Positions 1 to 11,300 of a DNA stretch of 64,000 bases are shown here, piece by piece. Position 1 is the first letter of the stretch, and each line of letters begins with the position of its first letter. Source of the stretch: Trichobilharzia regenti (Eukaryota > Platyhelminthes > Trematoda > Strigeidida > Schistosomatidae); assembly GCA_944472135.2 (NCBI GenBank), contig OX235270.1, positions 52,767,267-52,831,266 on the forward strand, in the 5' to 3' direction. The notes beneath the pieces are model-generated. The model had not been told where the DNA came from. It was given only the letters and a program-made list of their open reading frames with translations, and did not search any database. The translations under genes and the position numbers were made by a program.

Positions 1-2071
1 ATGATTGGTATGAGATTCACTAGTTGAACTTTCAACTACACCAGATGTGTGCCTCACACTCACTCACCTACAACTTCGAACGACTATATGCACAGATCAT
101 TTTATTTGTTGGCCAAGAAACATTTATCTGTCTGCCACTACTGCTGAAACGGTTTGTCGAGTCTTCGTGAAGCGATGAATAGCAGTGACAATCAGCCAAG
201 GGCAATTTTCTTTCTCCTACGTTCAAGGTGATTCTAGATGCAAGGAATACTATAAGTTTCCATGTTCCACCTAAGACTTCGTGAACTTCCTCAGTTATTA
301 AATTCTTTTTCATTGGTTCTTCTAAGCATGTACTACACCCTGAAGATAAAAATATGCAATTAACATTATAAGAACCGGTTTGTTGAACGACACTGTTTAT
401 CAATAAACTATTCGCTCAGGATAACATCAGACGAAAGGACTGAGACCGAATTATCTATAACCGAAGTCGACGGACTTTCATGCACCGAATTCTACTAACA
501 TCTACTAGTAAATAGCCAAAGAGTACAACTGTATGTTGTATTGTAGAGACCGGACACAAAATTGATATCCTCTAGCAAGTGTTCTATCCTCTCTCATGTC
601 GCTATAGCCCTTGAATGTTCAGTAAAGCTAAGAGGGCGGATCCAAATTATTCAGAAGCTGGCCCTAGAAAACAACACATCAGACATCATTTTCCGTGAAA
701 AATTCCATTTTAGGGTGAAATCTAGCCACTCAGGTAGTAGTCACATCACTTCAATTTCCTTCTCTTAACATTGCACGAAGTAATCTTGCGATTCAGGATC
801 AGGTCAGTTTGAGTATTTATCACAAGATTACCCAAATAATTTCAGCACATAATTGTTCGCCTGTAAATGAATGACGCCAGTTTACGGGCATTATTAACAT
901 GCTAAATCATGTATATTAAGTAAGGAAGCCCACAATACACAGCCGCATTTTTAAGATAAGGCCGACGAAAAAACATCTATGAAGTCACCGTAAATTTTTA
1001 TTGTTGTGGAATAAAGTGATTATTATTATTATTTATACTTCTAATACATCTGCATGTAACATTTTGAAGTTTTCTTCATTTAACGTCTTAGCAACTAGGG
1101 TGTACTGTCACTCACCAAGTTCTCTAATGCTTCGTCTTTCCCGTCAAAACTCACTTACCAGAATATTATTGGTTTTTTCACAGTTTGTGCTGGTACCTGA
1201 TGGTCAGTATATGTAAACTAGTTTTGTTGTCAAGCGTACGATCATCTGAAAGTCAGTCAATGGATTTTTCTAGATCCCGTGTATTCAGCCTACTCTAAGC
1301 CACCACCATTCTGTGAACCGCCTACAAGCCCCTATTTTGAAGGTCTGTCGCGGTTCCAGGTCATGTGCTGACTGATATCACGAATGATGAATTTGCTGAT
1401 GTCAGTTTCTAGCCACCTTGGTTGCTTCCCTGCATCATAAACGTCTTGATTTCATGGAATGACAGTTGTATCAATCTCTCTCGAAATACTAGTGCCATGG
1501 TTATGCTTCTCACTCAAGGGTACCCAACTGATATGTTCCGTCCCATGTTGTGTGGGTTCTGTACTAAAATAGTCGTGGGGCACTCATGCTGACTTGGAAG
1601 TTAAGCAGGCAAAACCTGGGTAAGTGTGAAGACAAACTATTTTAGGGACTGCCACGAGAGGGCCACCCGACACCCAAGGTAGGATTTTACCAGGCTGCTG
1701 GTAGGAGCATGTGGGTCTGCTCACCTGTCCTTGAGAACCCCTGAAATAATAAAAGCAGGGAAGACGCTGGTTAAGGGAGAAAACAATTTCGCCAGATACA
1801 GAAGAGTACTCCACTTCCCGTACACAGAAATAAACAATTGGCACACATAATAATATGCATTTATTCCTGTCCATGGAGGATGTATCAACGTATATGGGTA
1901 GCTAATGCACACAAGAATAAATCCCATGGTCTCAAAAAGGAAAGTTCAGACCAAGCGCTGGGTTTTTTATGCCAGACAAGCCTGACAAAAACAAAACCAC
2001 CTGCTTCTTGAGGCTTCATATGCATGCAACCACACATATATGTCGAACTCCTTAATCAAATATGCTTGAGT
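1..2071. other. Unassigned AT-rich DNA left of the inverted block
   Basis: I see no convincing gene in this stretch; the open frames are short, lack recognisable motifs and overlap on both strands. The only structured signal is the 5S-rRNA-like segment near 1.58-1.66 kb, listed separately. The right limit is set by the start of homology (reverse complement) to the ends of the array units near 30183 and 41053. Confidence 0.5.
1575..1665 (+). repeat. 5S rRNA-like sequence (degenerate copy or 5S-derived SINE head)
   Basis: The segment GACTTGGAAGTTAAGCAGG at about 1591-1609, followed by AACCTGGGTAAGTGTGAAG, resembles the internal promoter half of eukaryotic 5S rRNA (GGAAGCTAAGCAGG, then CCTGGTTAGTACTTGGATGG). 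The 5' third and the 3' end of a normal 120-nt 5S gene are not recognisable, so this is not a functional gene. It could be a pseudogene or the head of a 5S-derived SINE (SINE3 type). An AATAATAAAA stretch follows about 80 nt downstream. The similarity is judged by eye only. Confidence 0.35.
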
Positions 2072-2714
2072 GGTCGTAGCGTACTGAGTCTTGGAGGCAC
2101 TTAAAATCTACCTGTCTATCTCTAGACCAGGAGGTAACCTTAACTAGGAACAACATTACCTTACCGCCCTTTGAACTCACTGGAATATAGTCCCAGGAAA
2201 GTCGAGTTAAAAAGTGTGGAGTTATATGACTAGGAACATTAGAGACAAACTGCGGAAATTATGGTGACTGTGTTAGAGTAATCAATCTGAAAATTCTTAC
2301 ATAAACGACTTAATTAAAATTCTGATAATTCTCTCAGCTCACCTTGTGATTACTGTCATTTTCTCCTGTGCTCTATGTCATTGTTCTAATGTCAGCATAT
2401 CTCCCCGCTGTGCGTTTGTGTTCTCGACTGATCTGTATTTTGATACTTCTTTTTCATGTTGCCATTGACATTATGTGGTTTCGCCCGAGTAAAGTCTTCG
2501 TGAAGTAGCTGCTGTGCTTCGGGAAGTATTTTGCACCTTGAACGACAGTTGGCACATATAAAACGTAATTACTAAGGAAACTGAATTGAAATTTTCTTGC
2601 TGTTTGTTCGAAATACTTCCTGTGTTTCAGTTTGCGATCGAAAATCTTTAGCATAGCCAGTGAATTCACTGGTAGCTTGACATTTTCAACTTCGATAAGG
2701 AGTGGAACATGTTC

Positions 2715-4110
2715 AAATAGCTGAAAGAAATCTTACGTGGTACCCATTCAGACAACTGGAGCTACAGTGGCCATAGATAATTACCGTCCCATCAACATTA
2801 CTTCCGTAGTTTCACGTGTAATGGAAAAGATTGTAAAGAAGCAAATTGTTCAGTATTTGCTCTCGAGTGACTTAATATTCCCTTTTCAATACGGTTTCCT
2901 AAATAGATCGTGCATTACTTGTCAGTTAGATTGTTTTGACCACATTACTGAATGTGTTGGCAAAGGTCGTTCAGCAGAAACATTACTTCTAGATGTTAGG
3001 AAAGCTTTTGATAATGTCCCACATAACAGACTCATATTGAAACTCCTATCTTATGGAATAAGTCGAAGGCTACTTGAGTGGATAACTTCCTTTCTTACAG
3101 GAAGGTAACAGTTAGTTAAAGTCAACCATCACTTATCTACATCCAAACCGATAACCAGCGGCGTGATACAAGGTAGTGTTCTTGGCCTTACCTCATTCAT
3201 TGTATTCATAAATGATATTGTCTCTATGATCAAGTATGGCAAGCCATACCGCTTTGCAGATGATCTCAAAGTTGTCTATGATTTAGACTATAATAATATG
3301 AATATCGCTAGCAAAATCCAACAAGACCTAAATAGTCTATGTGATTGGAGTGAAAAGTGGCAGTTAACATTCAATCCAGCTAAGTCTGGGATAACATACT
3401 TCGGTCGTTGGAAACCTAGCACGTGTCTATACTTGTACGGTGACCCTAACTCAAACACGAGCACAGTCACAGATCTCGGGGTAACATACTCAGATCATAC
3501 CTTTACTGAACATGCAAATAAGGTGGTATCTGAGTGTAAACGTCTAACCGGCTTTATGCTACGCGACTTTTACACTACAGAAGCCAGATTAGCTATATAT
3601 AAGATATGCATTCGCCCCAAACCTGAATACTGTGCCCACTTATACAGTAGCCTTAGATGAGCAGACAGAAAAAAAGTTGAAAGTGTCCAAAGATTCCTCA
3701 CGAAACGCATATTAGGCTATGGTCAGCAAATAGAATACCTTGACAGATGTATTCGACTGGAGTTAGAGCCCTTATGGTTAAGGAGAGTGAAATTCAATTT
3801 ATTTCTCTTATTCAAAGTTAAAAGAAAGCACTGTAACAGTAACTCGTCCATAACCTGGGCTAATCCTAAATCGTATGGACTACGCGACCATAACTGCCTT
3901 CTCAAGGTTAACACCCATAAACTCACCACTAGAGCTAACTTCTCCACCATTAAGTATTGCAAACTTTGGAACCAAATGCCCTCTTAGATTACATCCTGTG
4001 AAAGGCCCGACAGTTTCAAAAGGAGCCTAGAAAAACATGTTAACATGTCCATTCTCGCCCGCCTCTCAACTGCTGGTAGAGTGGAGAGACAATGGCATTT
4101 CAATATTTAA
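2715..4110 (+). pseudogene. 5'-truncated CR1/Jockey-type LINE reverse transcriptase
   Basis: One reading frame encodes a LINE reverse transcriptase lacking its endonuclease. Visible blocks are YRPINITSVVSRVMEK, LLLDVRKAFDNVPH, the catalytic RFADDLKVVYD (ADD box), and a C-terminal WNQMPS followed by SFKRSLEKHV. The frame is continuous from about 2715 to the TAA at 4108 but is broken by three in-frame stops: TAA at 3106, TGA at 3658 and TAG at 3985. No frameshift is needed. The same stops occur in the copies at 28147-29542 and 39017-40412, so the LINE was dead before the block was duplicated. Clade assignment (CR1-like, as in schistosome SR1/Perere elements) is from motif style only. Confidence 0.8.
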
Positions 4111-4899
4111 CTATAGAAAATACACTAGTTCCTAGACTAACATAATAATACTTAGTAATTATGTAGGTTCAATACTTGAAATTAGATTATCATTAAAATA
4201 CTTAAAATGATTAAAATACTTAAGCGGTAAATGTTCTGTTGGTTTACCGCTCTTATTTCCCTTATAACACTCAGTTATTGAGCCTAATGTATTCTTTGAT
4301 AATACGAATTATGACACTAATTATGCTCTTATTATACACAGATTGATTTACTTTACGACTACCTGTAGTACTAACTACCCTTCTGTAGTATTGTTAACCA
4401 AATGCTAAAATTTTGTTGGTTCTGTTAATATCTTTTTATAAGGTGTGTAGACAGGTTACTTTGCAATGTCAAATGTTTACTATATACAAGACTGTCATGA
4501 TAATTTAGTACACTAAGTCCTGCCAATCGACCTTAACTTCAGTTCATACTACCTACATTGATCCCTAACTATATTGTTCTGCTGAATCTTGCTCCACTAT
4601 TCACAAAACCTATTCTTTTTATTCTTTAAGGTTTTAACTTCTTGTGAAGTAATCTGTTCATTAGGACGCATGCATACATGTCTAATGTTCATAAAGATGT
4701 ACCCGGAGACCTATTGGAAGCACTCATTAAGAAAGCTAGGACTATGGAATATGAGGTACGAACATGTCTGGTACTAAGCAATATATTTGCGGTAGCCATA
4801 ATAATCATAGTCTCAGAGCCTAACATCAAAGAAGGAGGGAGGGTGGCGCTAGCTGATCAGTAGATATGGTGGTGGTCACTAAGGTGAATCACCCTATTC
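4111..4899 (+). other. Non-coding DNA between LINE and REP-A
   Basis: AT-rich, with no supported ORF. The first part probably is the 3' untranslated region of the upstream LINE, but I could not place its 3' end. The sequence is repeated with the block at 27358-28146 and 38228-39016 (minus strand). Confidence 0.5.
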
Positions 4900-5824
4900 T
4901 GCAGGAACAGCAATATGCAATTTGAAGGCTCGAGATATTTCTGATTTTTATGAGGGCTTAGATCTTTATCTTGAAAAAGATAATAATGAACGCCTAGACA
5001 GGCCATGCTTCTGCCTTTAAATATATACCATTCACTCAGCCTATTGTTGATATGTGACCATGTGGGATCTGCACAGATTTATGGGGCATCTTATAAACTA
5101 ACTTGCTGTCCATTGTCGGATCTTTAAATATCACTTCACAATGTCTCATCTGATTCATTTTCTAATAACGTCTTTACTTGATCCTCATTATATCTCATTA
5201 AACCTAACATTTTATAGTTCTTTATGAATTTGATTCGACTTATTCAATTCCTATTCTCTGTAGGGTACGGTTGTGCACCGAATGCACAAAAAGGCATAAA
5301 AAACCGGCATAAGGGCAAAATGAATTAAAACTAAAAGTGGACATCATGATAGTGCAAACCGTACAGGAAGCATTATACATTGCAAATGAACGTTGCCAGC
5401 CTAAGGAGTTTACTCCATTAATGCATTTATTAGTGATACTTGCACTTACCCATTTCATTACACTTTATTGATTCACCTTGGCACTTTTACTTTTCTAAAA
5501 CAGCTTTCAATCCGTTGTAAACGTTGCACTTACCTCACTGTTGTTTGGTTATCGTATGCCTACAACCACGGGATGAAAACGAAACGAAGTCGATTTTCCC
5601 CCGCAACCTGGGGGACAACTGTAAAACTCAACAACTATGCGGCCTGGTTGAGACAATGAGTGTATTTATATATATACATATCAAATATTTAGCTGTTGAA
5701 ACATTATTAACTTGTAGACAATCTACGATTTGAGGCCATATCATACTTGATTGTGCCTGTAAAAATGGCATGCATTTTCATGTAAATTTATATGTTTATG
5801 TGAAATATATTAGTATTATTATTA
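4900..5824 (+). repeat. REP-A, ~0.92 kb interspersed repeat
   Basis: Begins TGCAGGAACAGCAATA and ends in an ATT-rich tail. The same 5' terminus occurs in an independent copy at 54076, so this copy is probably full length. No ORF is credible and no terminal inverted repeats are visible. An internal CCCCC-GCAACCT-GGGGG hairpin lies near 5600. Other copies: 13791-14574 (5' truncated), 26433-27357, 37303-38227 (both carried by the array) and 54076-54990. The TTA-rich 3' tail and a 5'-truncated copy suggest LINE-style mobilisation; the autonomous partner is unknown. Confidence 0.75.
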
Positions 5825-7980
5825 AGATGACCATTTGACGAGTCGCATTATCTTCTCACCATAAAATATTAGAACGTTAGAGGCCATCATAACCTCCGAG
5901 GCCATAGCTCTGAGGTTCGCCTTCAAATTGCTTTCAATAAAATAATGGAAGATTTGTCCCCCGACTCCCCAGCACTGACTGCCTCACCTCATAAATCGCC
6001 GACCACTGCAGTTAAGAAACCCTTTTGCTAAGGTTATTCGTGTGTCAACATGCATGTTTTCCATGCTACTTGAATTTGGATCTACGATACATTCACCAGC
6101 TTCAACTTTGTATTCGAGAATCATTCTCTTGACAAGATCATCATACACTTTCACCCCCGACATTTCATTTCCTTTGCAGACTGTGGGGTCGATGACGTGT
6201 TTCTTCTCGAGTGCAAAATGAATTTTAAAAGTTTATTAAAAGGAACAAACTACTTCTCAGAATGATAGACTGATTTCCATCAGTAATATCATGTAATGTT
6301 TCACTTGCAGCATCTATATAATTAATTCAACATAGACATTGAACAATCAATACCTCTGTGGTCCACCTTGCTAGGAGTGGGCGAGGATGCATGTAAAATC
6401 GCGGTTTCTGAAGCTTACCTTGACATAAATAAACGCGTTATAATGAATGAAATAAAATAGCCAAACTTTGTATTCATAGAACTTCCAAATGGATACATTT
6501 AGTTTGTATGGCAGTATGACTGTTATTTGCCCTGGCTGATGGAGTTAGATTTTAAGTTTCACTGCGCTAACGAAACGGTATCCCACAATTCTTTCCACTT
6601 TCCTTGTGTTTCCCACTCTTTCCCACAGTGCCACTGTCTGCAGAAAAAAGTTGCCCCATTTCCTACTGTGCTTACTTTCAAACAGAAAATTCCCAACATT
6701 TTTACACACATATCCCAGGTCTAAAATAGTTTTGCGGCTGGAACTCATTGAGCAAGTTTGTGAAACCTAGTATACTTAATCAAGTGTTATGTAATTAAAT
6801 ATGATACCTCACTAGTATCAGCTCAGGCTTGGGAAGGATCACACTAAGGTTTAGGCTAAGGACAGGTAAGGGTTATTTTAGCCTATTGAGGGCGACATCA
6901 GGGTTGACTCAAGTTCCAATAGCCCTAGTCTAAGGATGCTTTCACGTTGGGTCTAGGTTGAGGAAAGATTAGAGTTATTATTAGGATTAGGAGACCTAGA
7001 CAACTACTTGCATATTTTGCTGTTTAGCTATTCTGTTCATACTCCAATCCAAAAGTAAGAGGTATTTTCGTCAAACGTTAGAAAAAGTTATTCTGTGTAA
7101 CAGTTTCGTGCCTCTAGTCTGTTATTTTGCAGCAATATACGTATTTTGTGCGTAAATTTCGTTGTGTGGTTATGCGCTCTAGTTTATTCATTCGATTGCA
7201 CTATCTGGTGCCTAGCGTTTTACTTCGCCCAATTAAAACTATGTCACACGGTCCTATATCAGTTATTTTTTTATTCGAAGACCCTAGACAAAGAGAAAAT
7301 ATCATACTATAGACTTCGTGGAAAATCCTGTACATTATATAAACACCATCCTACCAAATCAACGTGTTTTCAATATTATAGCGATTGTGGTTTAGTGTGA
7401 AGTAATCCTGGAACTTTGGTGGGCTGCAAAGTATAGCGCATCGATTAGTTCCTGCATTCGGATCAAAATAATTGAGCTTTGTTCGTTACACCTACAATAT
7501 TTCTAAAGGTTTGATTTATCACCTGTTGTTAATATACTGAAACTCGGCCTGCGAAATTGGGGCTACCGATATTCACGCTGAAAATTTCATACTTGTGCCA
7601 AAAATACGGTATGGAATCAAGCTGTAAATCTAAAAAAATCTAAAAAATCTTCTAAAGTTACAAAAAACAGCGGTAAAGTATTTTTCACAGATCTCTTGGG
7701 ATCATTCAAAGTCGAATGGAGGTTCTGGTCCTCATCTTAGGAATAATAAATTCTTTTAAGTGATAAATACCATCCACTTCAGGAAATGCTGTATCAAAAC
7801 CTAGGTATTTCGTTCTGAGTGAGGGGGACTATGTTAATGCTCACTGCAGTTTTTGTATAGTTTAACAAACCTCTGCCAGTCGAACGTGGTCTAGGATTAT
7901 GTAGTGGAAATATGAAGTCGTGGTCAATTTGGATGTCATCTTTGACAGTGGACAGTCCCTCTGGCGAATATTCACTCTTC
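5825..7980. other. Flanking DNA carried with the array unit (left-arm copy)
   Basis: Single-copy-looking AT-rich sequence upstream of the Gypsy LTR, repeated in inverse at 24277-26432 and 35147-37302. Apart from the exon-like ORF at 5988-6205 there is no supported gene; the other open frames here are short, lack motifs and run on both strands. The TSD side of the Gypsy insertion lies at the right end. Confidence 0.6.
5988..6205 (-). CDS. Exon-like ORF, unrecognised protein (left-arm copy)
   Basis: Minus-strand open frame (open 6232-5984) read as KKHVIDPTVCKGNEMSGVK followed by VYDDLVKRMILEYKVEAGE and ending in LNCSGRRFMR. It looks like a genuine internal exon: amino-acid use is normal, an AG lies just upstream at the proposed acceptor, and the 3' end is a perfect donor, ATGAG/GTGAGG. 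The frame has no upstream ATG at the acceptor, as expected for an internal exon. I do not recognise the protein family. The copies at 26052-26269 and 36922-37139 are almost identical; this copy and copy 2 read KVEAGE where copy 1 reads KDEAGE. No neighbouring exons are evident, so it is probably a captured gene fragment. Confidence 0.45.
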
Positions 7981-8275
7981 TAGCGGTAAATAATTCCCCA
8001 AAATTATTGACCACAGCAATCACTCACCATTGGATGCTGACCACCACTTTTTAAGTCGACTTGTTTAGCTGAAGGCTTCCGGTCAAGCATCCCCGCCATT
8101 TGGTACCCCGTCGTGTCACGTGCACGATCACTAGCCAGCTAGGAGTTCGTCTGAAGGCTTGCCTTGGTCCCGAAATATATCACTTAGTTTGGACGATCAA
8201 TTATTGGCTTTTGCTTTGTCTTTGGTACGCGAGAATAAATTAATTAGAAGTTGCTGAACGAGATATCCGTCAACC
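7981..8275 (+). repeat. 5' LTR of Gypsy copy 0 (295 bp)
   Basis: Matches both LTRs of copy 1 in reverse orientation, starting TAGCGGTAAATAATTCC and ending CCGTCAACC. The preceding bases here are TTC, whereas 3' LTR copies are preceded by TG, giving a TGTAGCGG start there. A TG...CA form of the LTR (TGTAGCGG to CCGTCA) is therefore likely, and the first two bases have been altered in this copy and in copies 1 and 2. Confidence 0.85.
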
Positions 8276-8282
8276 CTTAAAC

Positions 8283-8300
8283 TGGTGAGCCCAACCGCGA
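8283..8300 (+). other. Candidate primer binding site of Gypsy copy 0
   Basis: TGGTGAGCCCAACCGCG begins 7 nt after the matched LTR end. It starts with TGG, as expected for pairing to the CCA end of a tRNA. CsRn1-clade elements are reported to use tRNA-Trp; the match here was not tested. Equivalent sites lie at 23957-23974, 34827-34844 and 45697-45714 on the minus strand. Confidence 0.55.
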
Positions 8301-8366
8301 ACTTCATCCACGATAAATCCGCAGATAACCCCGGTGAGTTCGTTCCATTTTGTATTTGTTCTTGTA

Positions 8367-11300
8367 TTATTATTATTGTATTATTATTGTATCCTTTAGT
8401 TCCTAGAGGAACATAGGGCTTCAGCTGCGCACCTCCATTGACTTCGGTTTTCTGACAACTTTTTCACCCTGCTCCAGGTCTGCCCACATGCTTTCATCTC
8501 CTCTTCACATGACCTCCTCCAAGTCACCCTTGGACGACCAACTCGCCGCCTCCCTTTCGGGTTCCACTCGAGGGCTTGTCTAGTGATGTCACTTGATGGT
8601 TTCCTCAGCGTATGGCCAATCCATCTCCATTTCTTTCTGCCTATTTGTTTCACAATCGGTTCCTGATTGGTTCGCTCCCAGAGATCCCTGTTGCTGATCT
8701 TTTCTGGCCATCTGATCTTGAGTATTGAGCGGAGACAGTTGTTAATGAAGGTTTGAAGTTTGTTTGAGATGCTCTTTATGACTCGCCAAGTCTCTGATCC
8801 GTATAGTAGCACTGACTTCACATTGGAGTTGAAAATCCGGATCTTATTTTTGATGCTGATTGCTGTTGACCTCCACACAGATTTGAGAGTAATGAAAGCT
8901 TGTCTTGCTTTTCCGATTCTGGCTTTGATGTCCTCGTCAGTTCCGCCTGTAGTTGAGACGATGCTTCCCAGGTAGGTGAAGGAGGTTGTTTCTTTCAGGT
9001 TCTTCCCATTTATGCTTATTGTGGTCTGTTGTTGCTGTTGATGTTGGCAAGGAATCTTCATCATCTCTGTTTTATCTATGTTCACGTGAAGTCCTATCTT
9101 TGATGCTTCTTCTGCCAACTTGTTACTTTTCATTTGCATATCTTCCAGTTTATGGGAAATCAGACATATATCATCGGCGAAATCCAGATCCTCCAAGTCT
9201 TTTGTGTCAGTCCATTTTATGCCTGTTCCCTCGTTGGTTGCCGTTGTCTGTCGCATTATCCAATCAATTGCAATCAGGAAGATCATTGGTGATAGTAGAC
9301 AGCCTTGCCTCACTCCCGTCCTCACTTCGAAGGCTTCCGTAAGTTTCCCGTTGTGGATTACTTGGCATGCAGCATTGTCGTATAACTGTTGGATGAGGTG
9401 TATAATTGTCGATGGGACCCCGTAGTAGCGAAGTAGTTTCCAAATGACCTCTCGATCGACGCTGTCGAAGGCCTTTTCAAAGTCGATGAAGTTGAGATAG
9501 AGAGGTGACTGCCATTCCAAGCTTTGTTCAATGATGATCCGTAGAGTGGCGATTTGATCAATACATGATTTGTTTCTCCTGAATCCAGCCTGTTCCGGAC
9601 GAAGTTTTTCATCTAGGGCTTGTTTGATTCTCTCCAGGATGATGCGACTTAGTATCTTGCTTGGAATGGACAGAAGCATAATTCCACGCCAGTTTTTACA
9701 TTGACTTAAGTCTCCTTTCTTTGGAAGTTTGAATAAGTAACTGTTCTTCCAATCCTCGGGTACTTTGCCCTCTTTCCACACCTTCTCCAGTAGTGGTGTC
9801 ATCAAGTCCGCTGTTGTCTCTGGGTCTATTTTCAAAGCCTCTGCTGGGATTCCATCTGGTCCCGGTGTTTTCCCAGTTTTAAGCATCTTGATTGCATTCA
9901 GGACTTCTGATTTCGTCGGGGGGTCAGTGTTCACTGGTAGTTCTGCTTCCGTTGTTGGTATTGCTGGACGTGTTGTAGGTGGCGGACGATTTAGAAGTCT
10001 TTTGAAGTGTTCAACCCAGTGCTTTCTCTGTTCCACCTCTTTGGTGATTGACTTTCCATTGTCGTCCTTTATTGGCTTAATCTGTGTCGAACGTTTGCCC
10101 GAAAGGTTCCTAGTTGTTTGGTAGAGTGTGGCGAGGTCTCCTTTGCCTGCAGCTTGTTCTGCTTCGTTTGCCATGGTTTCATAATATTTTCTTTTGTCTT
10201 CCCTGGCACTTTTCTTCACTCTTTTGTTCAGTGTATTGTAGCTTGCATTCAGCTCCTGTTTTTGTTGCTCGTCCGTGCACTGGATAATCTTTTGCTTCAC
10301 TGTCCTTCTCTCTTCTATTAGTTTCCAAGTGTCCGTAGTGAGCCACTGTTTGTCCTGTCTCTTTTTTCTGCCTAGAATTTCTATGCAGGTTTGGCTCCAC
10401 ACCGTTTTCAAGTTGTTCCAGTGCTTTTCAACGCCGACCTCTTCGCTAGTGTTGATTTGTGTCTCGGCTTTGTCCTTTATGCTTGCAATGAAGATGTCCT
10501 TTGTAGCCTGGTCCTTCAGCTTTTGAGTGTTGAACTTGGCTTGTGGTCTATCTGCAGCTCCTGATTCCCTGAAAGCTTTTAATTTGATTTGGATTGTCCC
10601 TTGTACGAGATAGTGGTCTGAGCCAACGTCTGCTCCTCTTCTTGCTTTTGTGTCCAGTAGGCTGCGCCTCCACTTCCTTGAGATTGAGATGAAGTCGATT
10701 TGGTTTTTGGTTTGCCCGTCTGGTGACACCCATGTAGCCTTGTGGATATCTTTGTGCTTGTATACACTGCCACCAATCACCAGTTCGTTGAAGGCGCAGA
10801 AGTCGGCGAAGAGTTCTCCGTTTTCATTCATTTCTCCTAGAGCTTCTCTACCCATGATGAGTTCCCTTCCCGTATTGTCTGGTCCCAGTTTGGCGTTCAT
10901 GTCTCCCATTAGTATTTTCATGTCGCCAGCTGGAGTATTGTCCATTGTTGCCTGTAGTTGCCTGTAGAATTCTTCTTTCTTCTCGAGGTCTGCGTTGTTT
11001 GTGGGTGCATAACATTGTATGATTGACACTTTCCTTCCTTTGGAGTTGAACCTGGCGGTCATTATCCTGGACGAAATCGCCTCCCATTGTATCAGGGCTT
11101 TCGTTGCCGTTGGTGACATCATGATAGCCACGCCCTCGGTGTGCGTGTGGTTATCTTCTGGGTGACCGGAGTAGATCACTGACTCACCTGTTGACAATTT
11201 GGTGAGTCCACTCCCATTCCATCTGCTCTCACATATTCCCAGCACTTGTATTCCGTATCTTTTCATCTCGTTGGCGATCTGGGCAGCTTTTCCAGTCTCG

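Noticed and set aside
5240..5733. Recurrent 63-72-codon frames within REP-A, kept open in several copies
   Set aside because: The independent copy at 54 kb does not preserve them; openness among array copies is due to recency.
4900..5824. REP-A as a Helitron or TIR DNA transposon
   Set aside because: No TC...CTRR ends, no terminal inverted repeats, and one copy is 5' truncated with an intact ATT-rich 3' end.
6527..7400. Several 60-84-codon open frames in the unit flank (also at 24857-25730 and 35727-36600)
   Set aside because: They overlap on opposite strands, lack motifs and splice context, and their repetition only reflects duplication of the block.
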